DNA of 64,000 nucleotides from Chthonobacter rhizosphaerae (GCF_013839525.1 NZ_JACDIS010000004.1:186001-250000); one strand, 5' to 3'. Shown: positions 36,069 to 45,559, counted from the first letter of the stretch. Notes: a model not told the origin generated them from the sequence alone. Made by a program: numbers and translations.

Positions 36069-39000
36069 TTACGACCCGGCGTCGAGCCACCCGGTGGCGG
36101 CGCGGATCCGGTCCGGCTCGGCCTCCAGCGCCGCGCCGACCACCACCTTCTCCTCCTTCACGGTCACGTCGGGGACGGACAGGCCGGGACCGGTCAGGTC
36201 GGCCGCGAAACCGTCCGCCGTGCCAGCGTCTTCGAACGTGAAGGCGATCGCCTGGGGCCCGAGGTCGATCCGGGACACCTTGGCGGCCTTCGCCAGCACC
36301 CGGAGCCTCAGCACGTCCAGAAAGGCGGCCGCGGGCGGCGGCGGCGCGCCGAAGCGGTCGCCGATCTCCTCGGCGAAGCCGTCCACCGCCCCCGCGTCCG
36401 ACAGGCCGTAGGCCTTGGCGTAGAGGTCGAGGCGCACGTCCGGCTCCGGCACCCAGTCGGGCGGGATGCGGCCGAGATCCACGCCGCGGATCTCCGGCGG
36501 CGGCCGTTCGTCGACCGCCTCGCCCTTGGCGCGGCGGAGCGCGACCTCCAGCATGCGCCGGTAGAGGCCGGCGCCGATCAGCTTCACGTGGCCGGCCTGG
36601 TCCTCGCCGAAGAGGTCGCCCGCCCCGCGCTGGTCCAGATCGGACGCGCTGATGGCGAAGCCGGCGCCCAGCTGGTCGAGCGCCACCAGGGTCTCCAGGC
36701 GCTTCAGGGTCGCGGGCGCCAGCTCGCCGTCCGGGTCGGTCGTCAGGAGCGCCATGCCGCGCCGGGTGCCGCGGCCCACCCGGCCGCGCAGCTGGTGAAG
36801 CTGGGCGAGGCCGAACCGGTCCGCGTGCCAGACCAGGATGGTGTTCACCCGCGGCATGTCGAGGCCGCTTTCCACGATCGACGTGGCGAGGAGCACGTCG
36901 CCCTCGCCCCGCCCGAATTCGATCAGGGTCCGGTCGATCTCGTCGGCCGGCAGTTTCGCGTGGAGCATCCGCACCGAGAGCTCCGGCGCGATGGCCGCCA
37001 GCCGGTCCGCCATGGGCTCCAGGTCCTCGATCCGGGGGCAGACCACGAAGCTCTGGCCGCGTCGCCGCGCCTCGGCGCGCAACGCCTCCGCCGCCACCGT
37101 GTCCGACCAGGACAGGACGCGGGTGGCGATCGGCCGGCGCAGGGCCGGCGGGGTCGCCACGAGGCTGAGGTCGGTGAGGCCGGCGAGCGCCGACTGAAGG
37201 GTCCGGGGGATCGGCGTCGCCGTCAGGGTCAGCACGTGGACGCCCTTGCCGAGGGCCCGCAGCGCCGCCTTCTGGGCCGCGCCGAAGCGCTGCTCCTCGT
37301 CGATCACCAGGAGGCCGAGGTCGGGGATCTCCACGCCTTTGCCGGCGACCGCGTGGGTGCCGACCACCACGCGGGTCGAGCCATCCTTCAGCCCCTCCTT
37401 CACGGCCTTGGCCTCCGCCGGCCTGGCGAACCGCGACAGGTGGCCGACGGTCACGCCAAGTCCTCTGAACCGGTCGCGCACGATCGAGTCGTGCTGGCGG
37501 GCGAGCACGGTGGTGGGCGCCACGATCGCCACCTGCCGGCCGCTGAACGCGACGGCGGCGGCCGCGCGGAGCGCCACCTCCGTCTTGCCGTAGCCGACAT
37601 CGCCGCAGACGAGCCGGTTCATCGGCCGCCCGGAGGCGAGGTCGGCGAGCACGTCGTCGATCGCCCTCGCCTGGTCGGCGGTCTCCGTATAGCCGAAACG
37701 GGCGGCGAACCGGTCGTAGCGATCCTCCGGCGGGCGGATCACCGGGGCGGTCTCCCGGCTCCGCGCCTCGGCGGCCGCGGTCAGCCGCTCGGCCGCTTCG
37801 GCCAGCGCCGCCTCCACCTTGGCCCGCCGCTTGGGCCAGGCCTCGCCGCCGAGCCTGTCGAGGGTCACGGCGTCCGCGTCGGCGCCGTAGCGCCAGATCC
37901 GGTCCATGTCGGCGACCGGCACCATCAGCACCGCCCCGCCGGCATACTCCAGCCGCACCGTCTCGCCGGCATCGCCGGCCACCGCCTCCAGTCCCCGCAG
38001 GATGCCGAGCCCGTGGTCGATGTGGATCACCGCGTCGCCCACCGTGAAGCCGGCGTCGATCAGCACGGCCTCGGCGGCGGAGCGCTCGTCCCGGTGCCGC
38101 CGCGCCCGGCGGCCGAGCACGTCGGCCGCCGCGATCACCGTCACCGCCTCATCGTCGAGCCGCGCCCCGGCGCCAAGATCCACCGTCGCGGCGAGAAGCG
38201 ACCCGGGCCCGGCAGCCAGCACCGCCGACGCGGTTTCCACCCGCTCCGGCGTGCGGCCGAGGCGGCGGGCGAGCGCCGCCACGTCGGCCTCCTCGCCGGC
38301 GATGAGCACCCGGTCGCCCGCCTCGAGGGCCGCGGCCACATGGTCCCGGAACGCCCGGATCCCGTCCCGGCGCGCCGCGAACCGGGGCACCGGCCCCGCC
38401 CGTCCGAGTGCAGCGAGAGGCTCGACCGCCGAAAGCGCCCGCTCCACCTCGTCGCGCGGCACGGTCAGCCGGGCGGTGCGCTCGTCCTCGTCGGCCTGGG
38501 CGAGAAGCGCGGCCGCGCGCCGTCGCACCGTCGGCTCCGTCCAGACCGTCGCGGCCGGCATCAGGCCGAACAGGCTGTCGAGCCGGTCGTAGAGCGCCCC
38601 GAGGCGGGCCTCCGGCACGCTGTCCTCGTCCGGTTCGGCGTCCTCGGGCAGCACGGCCTCGGAGGCGGGCGCCAGCGTCACCGTCTCGATGCCGTTGCTG
38701 GTCGTCCGCTGGGTGGCCGGGTCGAACCGGTGGATACCCGCCACCCGGCCGTCGTCGTGGTCGAGCCGGAACGGCTGGGCCTCGCCGGCCGGGTAGACGT
38801 CGATCACCTGGCCGCGGACCGCGACCTCGCCGGGCTCGTCCACCCGGTCGTCGAAGGCCCAGCCGGTGCGGGTCAGGAACCGCCTCAGGGCCGCCTCGTC
38901 GAACGGCTCGCCCACCGCGAGCGTGAAGGAGGCGGCCGCCATCACGTCGGCGGGCGGCAGCATCTGCACCGCCGCGTCGGCCGTCGTCACCACCATCCGG

Positions 39001-39344
39001 CCCGTGGTCGCCGGCCGGGCGAGCCGCCGGAGCGCCGCCACGCGCCGGCCCATCACGGCGCGGGACGGAGCCACGGCTTCGCCGGGCGGCACATCCCAAC
39101 GCGGCAGGAGGATCACCTCCGCGCCGGGCGCAAGGGCGGCCACCGCCTGGGCCAGCGCCGTCGCGCGGGTCTCGTCCGCGGCCATCACCAGGTGCTCGCC
39201 GCCGGCGGAAAGGCGGGCCGCCAGCCGCAGGGCGAGCGCCGCGTGCGGGATCGGGCCGGTCGGCCGGGAGCGCGCATCGGGGGCGGCGGGGGCGATGGTC
39301 TCGGCCACCCGCGCGGCGGAACTCGGTTCGGATCCGTCTGCCAT
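36069..39344 (-). CDS. Mfd-type transcription-repair coupling factor or paralog
   Basis: This 1091-residue ATPase has the Mfd layout. An N-terminal UvrB-like part (LLPRWDVPPGEAVAPSRAVM and GEVAVRGQVIDVYPAGEA) is followed by the RNA polymerase-interacting domain near residues 430-500 (VIHIDHGLGILRGLEAV, RLEYAGGAVLMVPVADMD). The RecG-like motor has Walker A GDVGYGKTE, DEEQ box in VIDEEQRFG, and the TATPIPRTLQ motif. The C-terminal regulatory domain ends the protein. It is somewhat short for alphaproteobacterial Mfd (about 1150-1180) and is not next to recG or sdhE, where mfd commonly lies in this group. It may therefore be a second copy. It is divergent from the molybdenum-hydroxylase operon. 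Confidence 0.85.
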   Translation of the reverse strand: MADGSEPSSAARVAETIAPAAPDARSRPTGPIPHAALALRLAARLSAGGEHLVMAADETRATALAQAVAALAPGAEVILLPRWDVPPGEAVAPSRAVMGRRVAALRRLARPATTGRMVVTTADAAVQMLPPADVMAAASFTLAVGEPFDEAALRRFLTRTGWAFDDRVDEPGEVAVRGQVIDVYPAGEAQPFRLDHDDGRVAGIHRFDPATQRTTSNGIETVTLAPASEAVLPEDAEPDEDSVPEARLGALYDRLDSLFGLMPAATVWTEPTVRRRAAALLAQADEDERTARLTVPRDEVERALSAVEPLAALGRAGPVPRFAARRDGIRAFRDHVAAALEAGDRVLIAGEEADVAALARRLGRTPERVETASAVLAAGPGSLLAATVDLGAGARLDDEAVTVIAAADVLGRRARRHRDERSAAEAVLIDAGFTVGDAVIHIDHGLGILRGLEAVAGDAGETVRLEYAGGAVLMVPVADMDRIWRYGADADAVTLDRLGGEAWPKRRAKVEAALAEAAERLTAAAEARSRETAPVIRPPEDRYDRFAARFGYTETADQARAIDDVLADLASGRPMNRLVCGDVGYGKTEVALRAAAAVAFSGRQVAIVAPTTVLARQHDSIVRDRFRGLGVTVGHLSRFARPAEAKAVKEGLKDGSTRVVVGTHAVAGKGVEIPDLGLLVIDEEQRFGAAQKAALRALGKGVHVLTLTATPIPRTLQSALAGLTDLSLVATPPALRRPIATRVLSWSDTVAAEALRAEARRRGQSFVVCPRIEDLEPMADRLAAIAPELSVRMLHAKLPADEIDRTLIEFGRGEGDVLLATSIVESGLDMPRVNTILVWHADRFGLAQLHQLRGRVGRGTRRGMALLTTDPDGELAPATLKRLETLVALDQLGAGFAISASDLDQRGAGDLFGEDQAGHVKLIGAGLYRRMLEVALRRAKGEAVDERPPPEIRGVDLGRIPPDWVPEPDVRLDLYAKAYGLSDAGAVDGFAEEIGDRFGAPPPPAAAFLDVLRLRVLAKAAKVSRIDLGPQAIAFTFEDAGTADGFAADLTGPGLSVPDVTVKEEKVVVGAALEAEPDRIRAATGWLDAGS

Positions 39345-39641
39345 GAAGTCTCAGCCTTCCCGGGAGCGCTCCGCGGGCCGGCGGTCCCGCTGGCGGGCCC
39401 GTCCGGTCGACCGGGCCGCGCTCCGATCTCGTGACGTCCGGAGCTCATGCCGCCCGCGAGGGCCGAAGCCATCGCGGGCATGCGGCCCCGGAGCCCCGGT
39501 CAACGTGCGCCGGAACCGCCCGTTCCGTGCCGGCGGACCGGCCCCTCGCCGGCTCCCGCACGAACCGGGCGTCCGGAACCGCCCCCGGCCCGCCACGTTG
39601 AGAAGCAACCCCCGCCTCCCCGCGAACGCCAGGAGTCCCCC
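39345..39641. promoter_or_regulatory. Divergent gap between the mfd-like gene and the Pao-like operon
   Basis: These 297 bases have no gene. They must hold the promoters of both divergent units. The sequence is GC-rich throughout, and I could not pick out a -35/-10 pair or operator. The AGGAG ribosome site of the downstream gene is at 39631-39635. Confidence 0.4.
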
Positions 39642-40160
39642 GTGCCGAACGACCCTCATGCGCTCACCGTGACCCTCAGGGTCAACGGCGAGGAGACGCG
39701 GTTCGACGTCGATCCCCGCACCACGCTGCTCGACGCCCTGCGCGACCGGCTCCATCTCACCGGCACCAAGAAGGGCTGCGGCCTCGGCCAGTGCGGCGCC
39801 TGCACGGTGCACCTCGACGGCCGCCGGATCGTCTCCTGCCTCACCCTCGCCGTGATGGCGGACGGGGCGAGCGTCACCACCATCGAGGGCCTCGGCACGC
39901 CCGATGCGCTCCACCCCATGCAGGAGGCCTTCGTCGCCTGCGACGCGTTCCAGTGCGGCTACTGCACCCCCGGCCAGATCATGTCGGCGGTGGCGCTCCT
40001 CCAGGAGGGGCATTGCGGCAGCGACGAGGAGATCCGCGAGCACATGAGCGGCAATCTCTGCCGCTGCGGCGCCTACGCGAACATCGTGGACGCCATCCGG
40101 ACCGTCGCGGGGGCAACCGACCGAAGCGGCGCCGCCGTCCCCAGCCGCGAGGACGCCTGA
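39642..40160 (+). CDS. PaoA/YagT-like [2Fe-2S] subunit of an aldehyde/xanthine dehydrogenase
   Basis: This 172-residue subunit carries two [2Fe-2S] clusters: CGLGQCGACTVHLDG near residues 45-60, CGYCTPGQIM near 105, and CRCGAYANIVDAI near 140. The start is GTG at 39642, placed six bases after an AGGAG. It gives a protein that begins directly with PNDPHALTVTLRVNGEE, so there is no Tat signal, unlike E. coli PaoA. The next two genes are the FAD and molybdenum subunits, with a gap of three bases to the first. Together they form a cytosolic molybdenum hydroxylase whose substrate is probably an aldehyde. Confidence 0.92.
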   Translation: MPNDPHALTVTLRVNGEETRFDVDPRTTLLDALRDRLHLTGTKKGCGLGQCGACTVHLDGRRIVSCLTLAVMADGASVTTIEGLGTPDALHPMQEAFVACDAFQCGYCTPGQIMSAVALLQEGHCGSDEEIREHMSGNLCRCGAYANIVDAIRTVAGATDRSGAAVPSREDA

Positions 40161-40163
40161 GCC

Positions 40164-41153
40164 ATGCGCGCCTTCACCTACGAGCGGCTTGACGCCGCCA
40201 CCGGCGCCAGCCGCCGCGCCGACCACCCGGGCACCACCTACATCGCAGGCGGCACGGACCTTCTGCAGCTGATGCAGGAGGGGATCGCCCATCCGCGCGC
40301 CCTCCTCGACGTATCGCGCGTCGGCACCACCGGCGTCACGGCCCAGCTCGACGGGATCCGGATCGGCGCCGCCACCCGCCTCGCCGACGTGATCGAGGAT
40401 CCGATCGTGGCCGAGCGGCTGCCCCTGGTCGCGGAGGCGCTCGCCGCCTCCGCGTCGCCCCAGGTGCGCAACATGGCGACGATCGGCGGCAACCTTCTGC
40501 AGAAGACCCGCTGCCTCTACTTCCGGGACGTCACGACGCCCTGCAACAAGCGCGAGCCCGGCTCCGGCTGCCCCGCCCAGGCGGGCCAGAACCGGCTGAA
40601 CGCGGTGTTCGGCGGCAGTCCCCACTGCATCGCCACCCACGCGTCCGACCTCGCGGTCGCGCTCGTGGCGCTCGACGCCGAGGTGATCGTCGAACGGGCG
40701 GGCGGCGAGAAGTCGATCCGGCTGGACGACTTCTACCGCCTGCCCGGCGACACGCCCTATGTGGAGACAGCGCTGGAGCCCGGCGACCTGATCACGGCGG
40801 TCTTCGTTCCGATCCAGGCCACGAACCTGCCGGGCCGCTACCTGAAGGTCCGCGACCGGGCGAGCTTCGAATGGGCGCTCGTCTCCGCCGCCGTCGCCCT
40901 CGTGGTAGCGGACGGCGAGGTGGTGGCGGCCCGGGTCGCCGCCGGCGGCGTCGGCACCAAGCCCTGGCGGCTGCCCGCCGTGGAGGACCGGCTCGTCGGC
41001 CGGCCGATGGACGTCCAGACCCTGCAGCTCGCCGCCGAGGCGGCCGCCGACGGCGCCGATCCGCGCCCGGGCAACGCCTTCAAGGTCCCGCTTCTCGTCA
41101 ACGCCGTCGCGCGCGCCCTTGCGGCCACCGCCGACCAGGAGGCCAACCGATGA
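40164..41153 (+). CDS. PaoB/YagS-like FAD-binding subunit with extra [4Fe-4S] motif
   Basis: This is the FAD-binding middle subunit (329 residues). The FAD site is YIAGGTDLLQLM near residue 29 and ATIGGNLLQKTRC near 110. Just after it is a cysteine-rich insert (KTRCLYFRDVTTPCNKREP, then SGCPAQAG and HCIATHASD). The same insert in E. coli PaoB holds a [4Fe-4S] cluster. CoxM-type subunits, including the one at 19149-19946, lack it. The stop overlaps the start of the catalytic subunit gene (ATGA), showing translational coupling. It is predicted to transfer electrons within the Pao-like complex. Confidence 0.91.
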   Translation: MRAFTYERLDAATGASRRADHPGTTYIAGGTDLLQLMQEGIAHPRALLDVSRVGTTGVTAQLDGIRIGAATRLADVIEDPIVAERLPLVAEALAASASPQVRNMATIGGNLLQKTRCLYFRDVTTPCNKREPGSGCPAQAGQNRLNAVFGGSPHCIATHASDLAVALVALDAEVIVERAGGEKSIRLDDFYRLPGDTPYVETALEPGDLITAVFVPIQATNLPGRYLKVRDRASFEWALVSAAVALVVADGEVVAARVAAGGVGTKPWRLPAVEDRLVGRPMDVQTLQLAAEAAADGADPRPGNAFKVPLLVNAVARALAATADQEANR

Positions 41154-43297
41154 ACGCTCCAACGCCCGCCATCGGCCAGCCCGTCAGCCGGGTCGACGGT
41201 CCCGCCAAGGTGACCGGCACGGCCCGCTACGCCGGCGAGTTCGCGCCGGACGGCCTCGCCTATGCGGCCGTGGTCACGTCCACCATCCCGAAGGGCCGGA
41301 TCCGCCGGATCGACACGACCGCCGCCGAAACCATCCCGGGCGTGCTCGCGGTCGTGTCGCACCTCAACGCGCCGAGCCTGCCCTACCACGAGATGGAGAA
41401 GCGCCCGCAGGTGGATCCGAAGTCGGGCGACCAGCTGCAGGTGTTCCAGGGTCCGGACATCCTCTTCAACGGCCAGCCGGTGGCGGCCGTGGTGGCGCAG
41501 ACCCAGGAGATCGCCGACGCCGCCGCCAGCTGCATCGGCATCGCCTACGAGGAGGCGGAGGCCCGCACGGTGTTCGATCCGGGCCGCGGCCGGGAGCCGA
41601 GCGAGGAGACGGCCAAGGGCGGCCGTCCCGGCGCGTCCGGCCGGGGCGATGCGGACGGGGCGCTGGCGGGCGCCGCCGTCACGGTGGACGCCGCCTACGT
41701 GCAGGCGCGCGAGCATCACAACGCCATCGAGCCCCACGTCACCATCGCGTCCTGGGAGGGCGACAGGCTCACCCTCTACGACAAGACCCAGTGGGTTCAG
41801 AACGTGGTCGACGAGATCGCCCACGTGTTCGGCATGGACAAGGAGAAGATCCGGGTCATCTCGCCCTTCGTCGGCGGCGCGTTCGGGTCGGCGCTCCGCA
41901 CCTGGCCGCACGTCACCATCGCGGCGATCGCCGCCCGGATGGCCGGCCGCCCGGTGCGGGTGGAGCTCAGCCGGCGGCAGCTCTACAACGCGGTCGGCTA
42001 TCGTCCGCATACGGAACAGCGCGTGCGGCTCGGCGCCGACCGGGACGGCAAGCTCACCGCGATCGTCCAGGAGGCCGCCGCCCAGGTGGCCACCTACGAG
42101 GAATATGCCGAGACCACGCTCCAGCCGGCCGAGACCACATATTCCTGCCCGAACGTCCGCACAGCCTACCGGCTGGTCGAGATGGACGTGAACTCGCCCT
42201 GCCCCATGCGCGGCCCGGGCATCGTCACCGGCCTCTACGCCCTTGAGGCCGCCATGGACGAACTTGCCTTCGAGCTCGGCATGGACCCGGTGGAGCTGCG
42301 CCTGCGCAACCACGCGGACACGAACGAGAAGACCGGCCAGCCCTGGTCGTCGAAGGAGCTGCGGACCTGCTACGAGACCGGCGCCGAGCGGTTCGGCTGG
42401 GCGAACCGGATCCCCGAGCCCCGCTCCATGCGGGTCGGCACCGAGCTCGTCGGCTACGGCATGGCGACCGCCATCTACCACGCGGACCGGGGCGCGGCCG
42501 AGATGCAGGCGACGGTCTTCGCCAACGGCACCGCCGTGATCCGCTCGGCCGCCTCCGACATGGGCCCGGGCACCTACACGTCCATCACCCAGATCGCCGC
42601 CGACGCGCTCGGCCTGCCAGTGGACGCGGTCCGGTTCGAGCTCGGCGACAGCGACCTGCCGACCGCGCCGGTCCACGGCGGCTCCATCACGCTCGCGAGC
42701 GTCGGCACGGCCGCGTCCGCCGCCTGCGAGGCCCTGAGGGACAAGCTCGACCGGCTGCCGGCCAAGGGCGGCTCGATCGCCGAGACCCTGCGGGCGAACA
42801 GCCTCGACCGGCTCGACGCCAAGGGCAAGGCCGCGCCCGGCGAGGAGACCAAGACCCACGCGAGCTCCGCCTTCGGGGCGGTGTTCGTGGAGGTGCGGGT
42901 GGACGAGGGCCTCGGCGCCGTCCGGGTCAAGCGCATGGTCGGCGCCTATGACGTCGGCCGCGTGGTGAACCCGAAGATCGCCCGCAGCCAGTGCATCGGC
43001 GGCATGATGGGCGGCATCGGCATGGCGCTGATGGAACAGGCCGAGTGGGACGAGCGGTTCGGCAAGGTGATGAACGCCAATCTCGCCGAATACCTCGTGC
43101 CGGTCTGCGCCGACACGCCGGACCTCGACGTAGTCTTTGTCCCCGGCGAGGATACCATCTTCAACCCGCTCGGCGCCAAGGGCCTCGCCGAGATCGCCAT
43201 CTGCGGCGTCGCCCCGGCGATCACCAGCGCGGTCTTCCACGCCACCGGCCGGCGGATCCGCCACATCCCGATCATGGCGGAGCGGGTGATCGGCTGA
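41150..43297 (+). CDS. PaoC/YagR-like molybdopterin-binding subunit
   Basis: This is the catalytic molybdenum-cofactor subunit (715 residues from ATG 41150). It starts with GQPVSRVDGPAKVTGTARYAG, typical for this subfamily. It includes GGAFGSALRTWPH for cofactor contacts and RGPGIVTGLYALEAAMDELA near the active site, and ends with the catalytic glutamate in GLAEIAICGVAPAI. It is shorter than CoxL (782) and matches the YagR/PaoC size. The long in-frame opening upstream of 41150 lies inside the FAD subunit gene and is not part of it. Substrate assignment (aldehyde versus heterocycle) cannot be made from the sequence. Confidence 0.92.
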   Translation: MNAPTPAIGQPVSRVDGPAKVTGTARYAGEFAPDGLAYAAVVTSTIPKGRIRRIDTTAAETIPGVLAVVSHLNAPSLPYHEMEKRPQVDPKSGDQLQVFQGPDILFNGQPVAAVVAQTQEIADAAASCIGIAYEEAEARTVFDPGRGREPSEETAKGGRPGASGRGDADGALAGAAVTVDAAYVQAREHHNAIEPHVTIASWEGDRLTLYDKTQWVQNVVDEIAHVFGMDKEKIRVISPFVGGAFGSALRTWPHVTIAAIAARMAGRPVRVELSRRQLYNAVGYRPHTEQRVRLGADRDGKLTAIVQEAAAQVATYEEYAETTLQPAETTYSCPNVRTAYRLVEMDVNSPCPMRGPGIVTGLYALEAAMDELAFELGMDPVELRLRNHADTNEKTGQPWSSKELRTCYETGAERFGWANRIPEPRSMRVGTELVGYGMATAIYHADRGAAEMQATVFANGTAVIRSAASDMGPGTYTSITQIAADALGLPVDAVRFELGDSDLPTAPVHGGSITLASVGTAASAACEALRDKLDRLPAKGGSIAETLRANSLDRLDAKGKAAPGEETKTHASSAFGAVFVEVRVDEGLGAVRVKRMVGAYDVGRVVNPKIARSQCIGGMMGGIGMALMEQAEWDERFGKVMNANLAEYLVPVCADTPDLDVVFVPGEDTIFNPLGAKGLAEIAICGVAPAITSAVFHATGRRIRHIPIMAERVIG

Positions 43298-43560
43298 AGA
43301 CCGTCGCGGTTGAGGCGATTGCCTCAGCCGTCACCTTTCGGTGAGGCGGACGCTTCGTCACGATCCGGTCCACCTGGATCCTGTATGGAAACGGGCCGGC
43401 CTCACCGTTGACCGAGTCCTTGCCCGGCCCGGCCGGCCCGCTCTTCCGATCCGAACGGCTTCGTCCGGGCGGCATCACCTGATCGTCCGCGCGCGGCCCC
43501 GGCCCTCCACGCGACCCCCGCATTCGCGGCGGGCCACCGCCCGCCGCCCACGGACCCGAC

Positions 43561-44823
43561 ATGGATACCCGACCCGAAACGAACCGACCGGCCGCCGCCG
43601 AGACGCTCTCCTTCGCCGAGTTCGTCGGCATCGTCGCCCTCATGATGGGCCTGACGGCGCTCTCGATCGACTTCCTGCTGCCGGCCTTTCCGCCCGTCGC
43701 GGACAGCTACGGCATCACCGACACCAACCAGCTCCAATGGCTGGTCTACAGCTACATGATCGGCTTCGCCGTCATGCAGCTTGTCTACGGGCCGCTTTCC
43801 GACATCGTCGGCCGCCGGCCGGCCGTCATCGGCGGCACGCTGGTGTTCGCGGCCGGCTGCGTGCTCGCCCTGTTCGCGCCCAGCTTCGCCGTCCTCATCG
43901 CCGGGCGCGTGGTGCAGGGCATGGGCGCCGCCGCCGCCCGGGTGCTCGCCGTCTCCATCGTGCGCGACCGGTTCGGCGGGCGGGACATGGCGCGGGTGAT
44001 GTCGTTCGTGATGATGATCTTCATCATCGTGCCGATCTTCGCCCCGGCCCTCGGCGGGGTGGTGCTGGCCTTCGCCGACTGGCACATGATCTTCGCCGTC
44101 ATGTTGGGCCTCGGGGCCGTCCTCCTGATCTGGTTCGGCCTGCGCATGCCGGAGACGCTGCACCCGGACTACCGGATGCCCTTCTCGGTCCGGCGGATCG
44201 GCGACGCAGCCGTCCGCACGATCACCAACCGCACGGCGTTCGGCTATTCCACCGGCATGGCGCTCATGTCCGGCTGCCTCATGGGATACATCGGCTCGGC
44301 CCAGCAGATCTTCGAGACGGAGGTCTACGCCCTCGGGTCCTGGTTCCCGCTCGCCTTCGCGCTGGTCGCCGGCGCCATGGGGGTCGCGTCCTTCCTCAAC
44401 TCGCGCTTCGTGCCCCGCTTCGGCATGCGCCGGATCGCCCACGGGGCCCTCGTCGGCTACGTGGGCGTCGCGCTCCTGCAGGTCCTCAGCGCCGTCGCGA
44501 CGGGCGGGCACCCGCCGCTCGTCCTCTTTCTCGTCCTGATGGCGGCGAACAACTTCCTGTTCAGCCTCATCCTGCCGAATTTCAACGCGCTCTCCATGGA
44601 GCCGCTCGGCGCCGTCGCCGGCACCGCGTCGTCGCTGATCGGCTTCTACACCACGCTCGGCGGCGCGCTTCTCGGCCTCGCCGTCGGCCAATCGTTCGAC
44701 GGCACGGTCACGCCTCTCGTGACGGGCTTCCTGGTGCTCAGCATCGCCACCTTGGCCGTCACTCTCTGGACCGAGAAGGGCCGCCTGTTCCAGGCCCAGA
44801 CGCCGCTCCCGCCCGGCCGCTGA
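43561..44823 (+). CDS. Bcr/CflA-type multidrug efflux MFS transporter
   Basis: This 420-residue inner-membrane transporter has twelve predicted spans. The major facilitator motif A appears as YGPLSDIVGRRPAVIGG near residue 80, and the drug-efflux motif C-like region as FAPALGGVV near 160. The N-terminal ALSIDFLLPAFPPVADSYGI is characteristic of Bcr/CflA drug:proton antiporters. The compound exported is unknown. It stands alone, 263 bases after the Pao-like operon. No regulator gene is next to it. Confidence 0.88.
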   Translation: MDTRPETNRPAAAETLSFAEFVGIVALMMGLTALSIDFLLPAFPPVADSYGITDTNQLQWLVYSYMIGFAVMQLVYGPLSDIVGRRPAVIGGTLVFAAGCVLALFAPSFAVLIAGRVVQGMGAAAARVLAVSIVRDRFGGRDMARVMSFVMMIFIIVPIFAPALGGVVLAFADWHMIFAVMLGLGAVLLIWFGLRMPETLHPDYRMPFSVRRIGDAAVRTITNRTAFGYSTGMALMSGCLMGYIGSAQQIFETEVYALGSWFPLAFALVAGAMGVASFLNSRFVPRFGMRRIAHGALVGYVGVALLQVLSAVATGGHPPLVLFLVLMAANNFLFSLILPNFNALSMEPLGAVAGTASSLIGFYTTLGGALLGLAVGQSFDGTVTPLVTGFLVLSIATLAVTLWTEKGRLFQAQTPLPPGR

Positions 44824-44861
44824 GGCGAAACCGGACCGATCCGGCGGCGTCGGCGGGACGG

Positions 44862-45401
44862 TCAGGAGGGCGGGGGCGTCTGCTCCGCCGGCCGGCGCGC
44901 CCGGCCGGCACGGGCCGCCAGCATCTCGCCCAGCGTCACCGGCCGGTAGCCCCAGGCGTCCACGCCCACGTCGATCTGGCGCGGCACCGCCTTCAGCTTG
45001 CCGTGGCTGTGGCCGTGGAGGTCCACCCAGCCCTTGCCCATCTTGTTCCAGGTGCGGAACGGGTAGTGGCAGAGGACGAGCCGGACGCCGTCCAGCTCCA
45101 TCTCGTGATAGTGCCGCGCGCTCGCCCAGCCGGCGGCCTCCACCGTCTCCGGCCCGTCGTTGTTGCCGATGATCAGGTGCTTGTCGCCATGAAGGACCGC
45201 GAGCAGCCGGTCGATCCGCCCAGGCGGGCGGCCGAGCACTACGTCGCCCAGGTGCCAGACCGTGTCGCCGGGCGCCACGCGCTCGTTCCAGGCCTCGATC
45301 AGGGCGGCGTCGTGGGTGGCGAGGTCCGGGTAGGGCCGCCGGTCGATCCGCAGCACCCGCGGGTCGGCGAAATGGGTGTCGCTGGTGAACCAGACGGTCA
45401 T
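44862..45401 (-). CDS. Calcineurin-like metallophosphoesterase
   Basis: This 179-residue protein is a small metal-dependent phosphoesterase. Metal-binding motifs are visible in order: FTSDTHFADP (D-x-H) near residue 5, GDTVWHLGDVV (GD) near 45, IIGNND (GNxD) near 75, LCHYPFRTW (H) near 108, and LHGHSHG (GHxH) near 127. Length and the HYPF motif match the YfcE-like/MPP-superfamily group often found in proteobacterial genomes without known substrate. The start at 45401 begins the MTVWFTSDTH sequence. It lies downstream of glnD across the 43-base repeat array and may be co-transcribed. Confidence 0.87.
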   Translation of the reverse strand: MTVWFTSDTHFADPRVLRIDRRPYPDLATHDAALIEAWNERVAPGDTVWHLGDVVLGRPPGRIDRLLAVLHGDKHLIIGNNDGPETVEAAGWASARHYHEMELDGVRLVLCHYPFRTWNKMGKGWVDLHGHSHGKLKAVPRQIDVGVDAWGYRPVTLGEMLAARAGRARRPAEQTPPPS

Positions 45402-45450
45402 CGTGTCCCCATGTCCGCCCCCGTGTCCGCCCCCGCGGCCCGACCCTCGG

Positions 45451-45559
45451 CCCGCCTCGCGGGCGGGCTTCGCGCCTCCATTCCTCCGCGCAGCCCGCCT
45501 TGCGGGCGGGCTTCGCCCATCCGCCCTCCTGCTCAGCCGGCCTTGCGGGCGGGCTTGGC
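45451..45559. repeat. Three-copy 43-base repeat array overlapping the glnD 3' end
   Basis: Three copies of a 23-base palindromic core, close to CCCGCCTTGCGGGCGGGCTT, begin at 45451, 45494 and 45537, exactly 43 bases apart, with 20-base spacers that are themselves partly similar. The third copy lies within the last codons of glnD, encoding the KPARKAG end. It may act as a terminator or mRNA-end structure. Confidence 0.8.

Noticed and set aside
35964-39434. Antisense open frame of over 1100 codons across the mfd-like gene
   Set aside because: Composition is His/Arg/Gly-rich without any recognisable family, and the sense strand is full of helicase motifs.
45451-45559. CRISPR array
   Set aside because: Only three copies, spacers of 20 bases that resemble one another, and the last copy is coding. 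There are no cas genes.
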